A DNA stretch of 8,124 bases, taken from Rhodoluna sp. Its GTDB lineage: Bacteria > Actinomycetota > Actinomycetes > Actinomycetales > Microbacteriaceae. Shown piece by piece: positions 4,923 to 8,124 of this stretch. The translations under genes were made by a program, and so were the position numbers. The stretch spans positions 1-8,124 of the forward strand of contig JAGNYY010000028.1 in the NCBI GenBank assembly GCA_017984715.1, given 5' to 3'. Each line of letters begins with the position of its first letter. Position 1 is the stretch's first letter. The notes beneath the pieces were generated by a model. It saw only the letters and a program-made list of their open reading frames with translations. It ran no database searches and was not told where the DNA came from.

Positions 4923-6371
4923 TTGACTAAAGCAACCAAGCAGGTAGCCGTAAACGACATCGGCTCAGCTGAAGACTTCCTAGCCGCAGTAGAGGCAACC
5001 CTGAAGTTCTTCAACGACGGAGACCTAATCGAAGGTACCGTTGTAAAAATCGACCGCGACGAGGTTCTACTCGACGTCGGTTACAAGACTGAAGGTGTAA
5101 TCCCTTCTCGTGAACTTTCAATCCGCCACGATGCAGATCCATCAGAGATCGTTGCAGTTGGCGACACCGTAGAGGCACTTGTTCTTCAGAAGGAAGACAA
5201 GGAAGGCCGTCTAATCCTTTCGAAGAAGCGCGCACAGTACGAGCGTGCATGGGGCGACGTCGAGAAGGTCAAGGAAGCAGATGGCACCGTTACCGGTGTT
5301 GTTATCGAAGTGGTTAAGGGTGGTCTGATCGTAGACATCGGCCTACGCGGCTTCCTTCCTGCATCTCTAATCGAGCTTCGCCGCGTTCGCGACCTAGGTC
5401 CTTACCTAGGCCAGAAGGTTGAAGCCAAGATTCTTGAGCTTGACAAGAACCGTAACAACGTTGTTCTTTCACGCCGCGCACTTCTAGAAGAGAGCCAGTC
5501 GGCTTCTCGCAGCACCTTCCTAGCAGACCTAGCCAAGGGCCAGATCCGCACCGGTGTTGTCTCATCTATCGTCAACTTCGGTGCATTCATCGACCTTGGT
5601 GGCGTAGACGGTCTAGTCCACGTTTCAGAGCTTTCATGGAAGCACATCGAGCACGCTTCTGAGGTCGTTGAAATCGGCCAGGAAGTTACCGTTGAGGTCC
5701 TTGAAGTTGACCAGGAGCGCGAGCGCGTGTCGCTATCGCTAAAGGCAACCCAGGAAGACCCATGGCAGGTATTCGCTCGTACCCACGCAATCGGACAGTA
5801 CGCACCTGGAAAGGTAACCAAGTTGGTTCCTTTCGGTGCATTCGTCCGCGTCGCAGACGGCATCGAGGGTCTAGTTCACATCTCAGAGCTTTCTTCAAAG
5901 CACATTGAGCTTGCTGAGCAGGTTGTTGCAGTTAACCAGGACGTATTCGTCAAGGTAATCGACATCGACCTAGACCGTCGCCGCATCTCACTATCGCTAA
6001 AGCAGGCGAATGAGGAGGTCACCGCTGGTGGCACCGACTTCAACCCATCGCTTTACGGTATGGCTGCAGACTTCGACGAGAACGGCCAGTACAAGTACCC
6101 AGAGGGCTTCGACGCGACCACCAACGAGTGGAAGCCAGGCTTCGAAGAGGCTCGCACCAAGTGGGAGGCCGAGTACGCCGAGGCACACACCCGTTGGGAA
6201 GAGCACAAGAAGCAGGTTGCAGCCGCAAACGAGGCAGCAGCGAACCTTCCAGAGGCAGGCTCAGCTCCAGCAGCCCAGGCTAGCTACTCAAGCGAATCAA
6301 CCGAGGCAGGAACCCTTGCTTCAGATGAGTCACTTGCAGCACTACGCGACAAGCTAAAGAGCGCAGAGTAA
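4923..6371 (+). CDS. rpsA: 30S ribosomal protein S1
   Basis: S1 binds mRNA and helps load it on the 30S subunit. At 482 residues it is the actinobacterial four-domain form, shorter than the six-domain E. coli protein. S1 (OB-fold) domains lie at about 33-104, 121-186, 206-274 and 291-360; the last two carry clear VxxxxxFGAFxxL...GLVHxSELS...H signatures. After domain 4 comes a conserved actinobacterial segment (YKYPEGFDATTNEWKPGFEEA, 390-410), a charged helix and an Ala/Ser/Glu-rich tail ending DKLKSAE. The start is TTG; a TAA at 4908-4910 blocks any upstream in-frame start, and the next residues TKATKQVAVNDIGSAEDFL match family N-termini. The Shine-Dalgarno is poor (AAGAG about 9 nt upstream). 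Leucine codons are almost all CTA (20) and CTT (19) of 43, unlike coaE. Tandem stops TAATAA precede a strong terminator. Confidence 0.98.
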   Translation: MTKATKQVAVNDIGSAEDFLAAVEATLKFFNDGDLIEGTVVKIDRDEVLLDVGYKTEGVIPSRELSIRHDADPSEIVAVGDTVEALVLQKEDKEGRLILSKKRAQYERAWGDVEKVKEADGTVTGVVIEVVKGGLIVDIGLRGFLPASLIELRRVRDLGPYLGQKVEAKILELDKNRNNVVLSRRALLEESQSASRSTFLADLAKGQIRTGVVSSIVNFGAFIDLGGVDGLVHVSELSWKHIEHASEVVEIGQEVTVEVLEVDQERERVSLSLKATQEDPWQVFARTHAIGQYAPGKVTKLVPFGAFVRVADGIEGLVHISELSSKHIELAEQVVAVNQDVFVKVIDIDLDRRRISLSLKQANEEVTAGGTDFNPSLYGMAADFDENGQYKYPEGFDATTNEWKPGFEEARTKWEAEYAEAHTRWEEHKKQVAAANEAAANLPEAGSAPAAQASYSSESTEAGTLASDESLAALRDKLKSAE

Positions 6372-6380
6372 TAACTCTCT

Positions 6381-6416
6381 AAAAAGAGGTCGCACCTTCG
6401 GGTGCGGCCTCTTTTT
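6381..6416 (+). terminator. Intrinsic terminator of rpsA
   Basis: Bases 6381-6396 pair with 6401-6416 to give a 16-bp stem (one T-G pair) capped by the very stable TTCG tetraloop (C-UUCG-G). The A-rich left arm pairs with the T-run of the right arm. It begins 9 bp after the rpsA stop and ends 16 bp before the coaE ATG, separating the two units. The A-run also allows some function on the other strand, but no gene converges there. Confidence 0.93.
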
Positions 6417-6420
6417 GCTT

Positions 6421-6426
6421 TAACCT
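6421..6426 (+). promoter_or_regulatory. Putative -10 (TAACCT) of coaE, possible leaderless start
   Basis: TAACCT fits TAnnnT and lies 6 nt before the coaE ATG, so the predicted start is the A of the ATG. Only 16 bp separate the terminator from the ATG and no Shine-Dalgarno is present, which favours a leaderless transcript. The -35 position would fall inside the rpsA terminator hairpin and has no consensus match. Confidence 0.42.
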
Positions 6427-6432
6427 AGAGAC

Positions 6433-7044
6433 ATGTATTTAGTTGGGCTCACCGGAGGAATCGCAGCTGGCAAATCTACCGTTGCGAAACGCTGGGTAGA
6501 GCAGGGCGGCGTCGAGATCGATGCCGACCAACTGGCGCGTGAAGTGGTCGAACCTGGCTCTGCCGGGGCAGCCAGCATCCGCGAGACTTTTGGTGACTCT
6601 GTGTTTCAAGCCGATGGTTCGCTAGATCGCGCCAAACTGGGGGTCTTAGTTTTTGGCGACCCTGGTCTTCGAAAAGCACTCGAGTCAATCGTTCACCCGC
6701 TGGTCAAGGCGCGCGCCAAAGAGCTCGTCGCGAAGCTTCCTGAGAACACCATCGCTATTTACAACGTGCCACTTTTAGTCGAGGCATCCGTGGATCTTCC
6801 TTTCGACCTGGTGGTAACCGTTGAAGCGCCGGCCAAAGAACAAATCGCCCGCCTAAAGAAGCATCGCGGCATGTCGGAGGCTGAGGCAACCAAGCGCGTC
6901 GAATCGCAGGCAAGCCCTGCCCAAAGAGCAAACGCAGCCGACGTGATCTTGAACTCAAACCAAGATTTAAACCTGCTGCTCAAGGATGCCGATTCCCTCT
7001 GGCTTCGCATCCAAAGGGAAGCATTCGAGAAGCTTTCGGCTTAG
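6433..7044 (+). CDS. coaE: Dephospho-CoA kinase
   Basis: CoaE phosphorylates the 3'-hydroxyl of the ribose of dephospho-CoA with ATP, the last step of coenzyme A synthesis. The 203-residue length is typical of single-domain CoaE; actinobacteria such as mycobacteria often carry an extra C-terminal GrpB-like domain, which is absent here. The P-loop GLTGGIAAGKST is at 5-16, followed by the substrate-region motif DADQLAREVVEPG at 30-42 (D30, D32). HPLVKARA (about 87-94) and the NVPLLVE segment fit the CoA-domain and lid region, and the C-terminal QASPAQRANAADVILNSN matches the usual Q...R..AD..I.N pattern. The ATG starts directly before the P-loop strand, as in the family; no Shine-Dalgarno is seen. 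uvrB follows after 8 bp, so the two are probably co-transcribed. Codon use is more mixed than in rpsA. Confidence 0.96.
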   Translation: MYLVGLTGGIAAGKSTVAKRWVEQGGVEIDADQLAREVVEPGSAGAASIRETFGDSVFQADGSLDRAKLGVLVFGDPGLRKALESIVHPLVKARAKELVAKLPENTIAIYNVPLLVEASVDLPFDLVVTVEAPAKEQIARLKKHRGMSEAEATKRVESQASPAQRANAADVILNSNQDLNLLLKDADSLWLRIQREAFEKLSA

Positions 7045-7047
7045 GTT
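7042..7047 (+). promoter_or_regulatory. TAGGTT motif before the uvrB start
   Basis: TAGGTT overlaps the coaE stop and lies 5 nt before the uvrB ATG. It could be a -10 for a second transcript, or its AGG could act as a weak Shine-Dalgarno at 7 nt. Co-transcription with coaE is equally possible. No actinobacterial LexA box (CGAAC-N4-GTTCG) is seen near it. Confidence 0.22.
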
Positions 7048-7052
7048 AAGCA

Positions 7053-8124
7053 ATGGAAGCCACAAGATCTTTTGCACCCTTTGAGGTGATCAGCGAGTAC
7101 ACCCCCTCGGGTGATCAACCCACTGCAATCGCTGATTTGGCAAAGCGAATTAAGGCCGGAGAGAAAGACGTTGTCCTCCTCGGCGCAACCGGAACCGGTA
7201 AGTCGGCAACCACTGCTTGGCTAATCGAGGCAGTTCAGCGCCCGACTTTGGTTCTAGCCCACAACAAGACTCTTGCAGCCCAGCTTGTGAATGAATTCCG
7301 AGAGCTGCTCCCGAACAATGCGGTCGAATACTTCGTTAGCTACTACGACTACTACCAACCCGAGGCATACGTTGCCCAGACTGACACCTTCATCGAGAAG
7401 GACTCGTCGATCAACTCAGAGGTTGAGCGCCTCCGCTACAAGGCAACTATGAGCTTGCTCAGCCGCCGCGATGTGGTGGTTGTTTCTACCGTTTCCTGCA
7501 TCTATGGCCTGGGTGCACCCGCAGAGTATCTAAATCAGAGCGTGGCAATCCAGGTTGGCGACCGAATCGATCGAGACGCCCTGATTCGCAAGTTCGTCGA
7601 CCTGCAATACAAGCGAAACGACATCGACTTCTCGCGAGGCAACTTCCGCGTCAAGGGCGACACCATCGAAATCATCCCGGTCTATGACGAACTCGCGACC
7701 CGCATCGAGTTCTTTGGCGATGAGGTGGAAGCCATCTATTCGCTCTCGCCCCTAACCGGAGAGATCGCCCGCGAAGAGCAGACTGTCGCGATTTACCCTG
7801 CTTCCTACTACGTGGCTCCTGTCGAACGCATGGCAAAGGCGATGGAGGCAATCGAAGAAGAGTTGGTTTGGCGCGTTAAAGAACTCGAGTCACAGGGCAA
7901 ACTTCTCGAGGCTCAGCGTCTAAAAATGCGCACAACGTTCGACCTTGAAATGATCAAAGAACTCGGCTTCTGCAGTGGCATCGAGAACTACTCGAGACAC
8001 ATCGATGGTCGAGGCCCGGGAGAGGCTGGAGCGTGTTTGCTCGACTACTTCCCTGAAGACTTCTTGACCGTGATTGACGAGTCACACGTCACGGTTCCAC
8101 AGATTGGCGCGATGTATGAAGGCG
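7053..8124 (+). CDS. uvrB: Excinuclease ABC subunit B, N-terminal half (3' end outside window)
   Basis: UvrB is the damage-verification helicase-like subunit of nucleotide excision repair; it is loaded by UvrA and recruits UvrC. The 357 visible residues are about half of a usual 670-720. Seen: [17 protein letters not shown] at the N-terminus, Walker A GATGTGKS at 44-51, the [11 protein letters not shown] motif (about 68-78), the DNA-clamping beta-hairpin sequence [11 protein letters not shown] at 97-107, and Walker B IDESH with D342/E343. The intervening domain-2 region (about 155-250) includes the conserved [15 protein letters not shown] stretch. The reading frame is open through the right edge with no defect. 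ATG at 7053 gives the expected N-terminus and lies 8 bp after the coaE stop. Synteny coaE-uvrB is typical of actinobacteria. PolA, in the same window, fills the gaps left by UvrABC. Confidence 0.98.
   Translation, partial: MEATRSFAPFEVISEYTPSGDQPTAIADLAKRIKAGEKDVVLLGATGTGKSATTAWLIEAVQRPTLVLAHNKTLAAQLVNEFRELLPNNAVEYFVSYYDYYQPEAYVAQTDTFIEKDSSINSEVERLRYKATMSLLSRRDVVVVSTVSCIYGLGAPAEYLNQSVAIQVGDRIDRDALIRKFVDLQYKRNDIDFSRGNFRVKGDTIEIIPVYDELATRIEFFGDEVEAIYSLSPLTGEIAREEQTVAIYPASYYVAPVERMAKAMEAIEEELVWRVKELESQGKLLEAQRLKMRTTFDLEMIKELGFCSGIENYSRHIDGRGPGEAGACLLDYFPEDFLTVIDESHVTVPQIGAMYEG

Noticed and set aside
5402..5863. 153-codon minus-strand frame inside rpsA
   Set aside because: Shadow of rpsA; composition is driven by the codon bias of the opposite strand.
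6010..6357. 115-codon plus-strand frame at the rpsA 3' end
   Set aside because: Overlaps the conserved rpsA tail in another frame; Thr/Ser/Gln/Arg-rich without recognisable domain.
7010..7055. LexA/SOS box before uvrB
   Set aside because: No CGAAC-N4-GTTCG arrangement is present; only unpaired TTCG words inside coaE.

Overview
The window is a stretch of bacterial core chromosome, most likely from an actinobacterium. Three things point there. The gene order pyk / ANTAR response regulator / polA / rpsA / coaE / uvrB parallels the M. tuberculosis order pykA-Rv1626(pdtaR)-polA-rpsA-coaE-uvrB. The S1 protein has four S1 domains and the actinobacterial tail. PolA has a decayed proofreading domain and a tyrosine in the O-helix. 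The base composition looks only moderately GC-rich. Together with the PaaI-like thioesterase beside polA, this suggests a reduced-GC member of the Microbacteriaceae, such as the freshwater Rhodoluna/Aquiluna type. The family is a reasonable inference; the genus is a guess.

Layout, left to right. The 3' part of pyruvate kinase (pyk, +) converges on a tRNA-Leu(CAA) gene (-), and both appear to share one bidirectional terminator. A 75-bp divergent spacer carrying an 18-bp palindrome leads to a PdtaR-like response regulator (+). This gene converges on a small hotdog-fold thioesterase (-) with only 12 bp between stop codons. The thioesterase is transcribed divergently from polA (+), and their putative -10 elements overlap. 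A gene for the phosphocarrier HPr overlaps the polA stop codon by one base (TAGTG). A 112-bp spacer with a putative promoter, two small hairpins and a 31-codon ORF precedes rpsA, which starts with TTG. A strong UUCG-loop terminator closes rpsA. coaE and then uvrB follow, 8 bp apart; uvrB runs off the right edge.

The genes are housekeeping: DNA replication and repair (polA, uvrB), translation (rpsA, tRNA-Leu), coenzyme A synthesis (coaE), central carbon metabolism and PTS (pyk, ptsH), and signal transduction (pdtaR). I see no mobile elements, CRISPR arrays, phage genes or defence genes. No gene-free stretch exceeds 300 bases. The unusual points are regulatory and architectural: a possible leader ORF and structured leader before rpsA, TAnnnT motifs 5-7 nt before several ATG starts (possible leaderless transcripts), HPr coupled to polA, and a strong CTA/CTT leucine preference in rpsA. 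I found no convincing undescribed multi-gene system.
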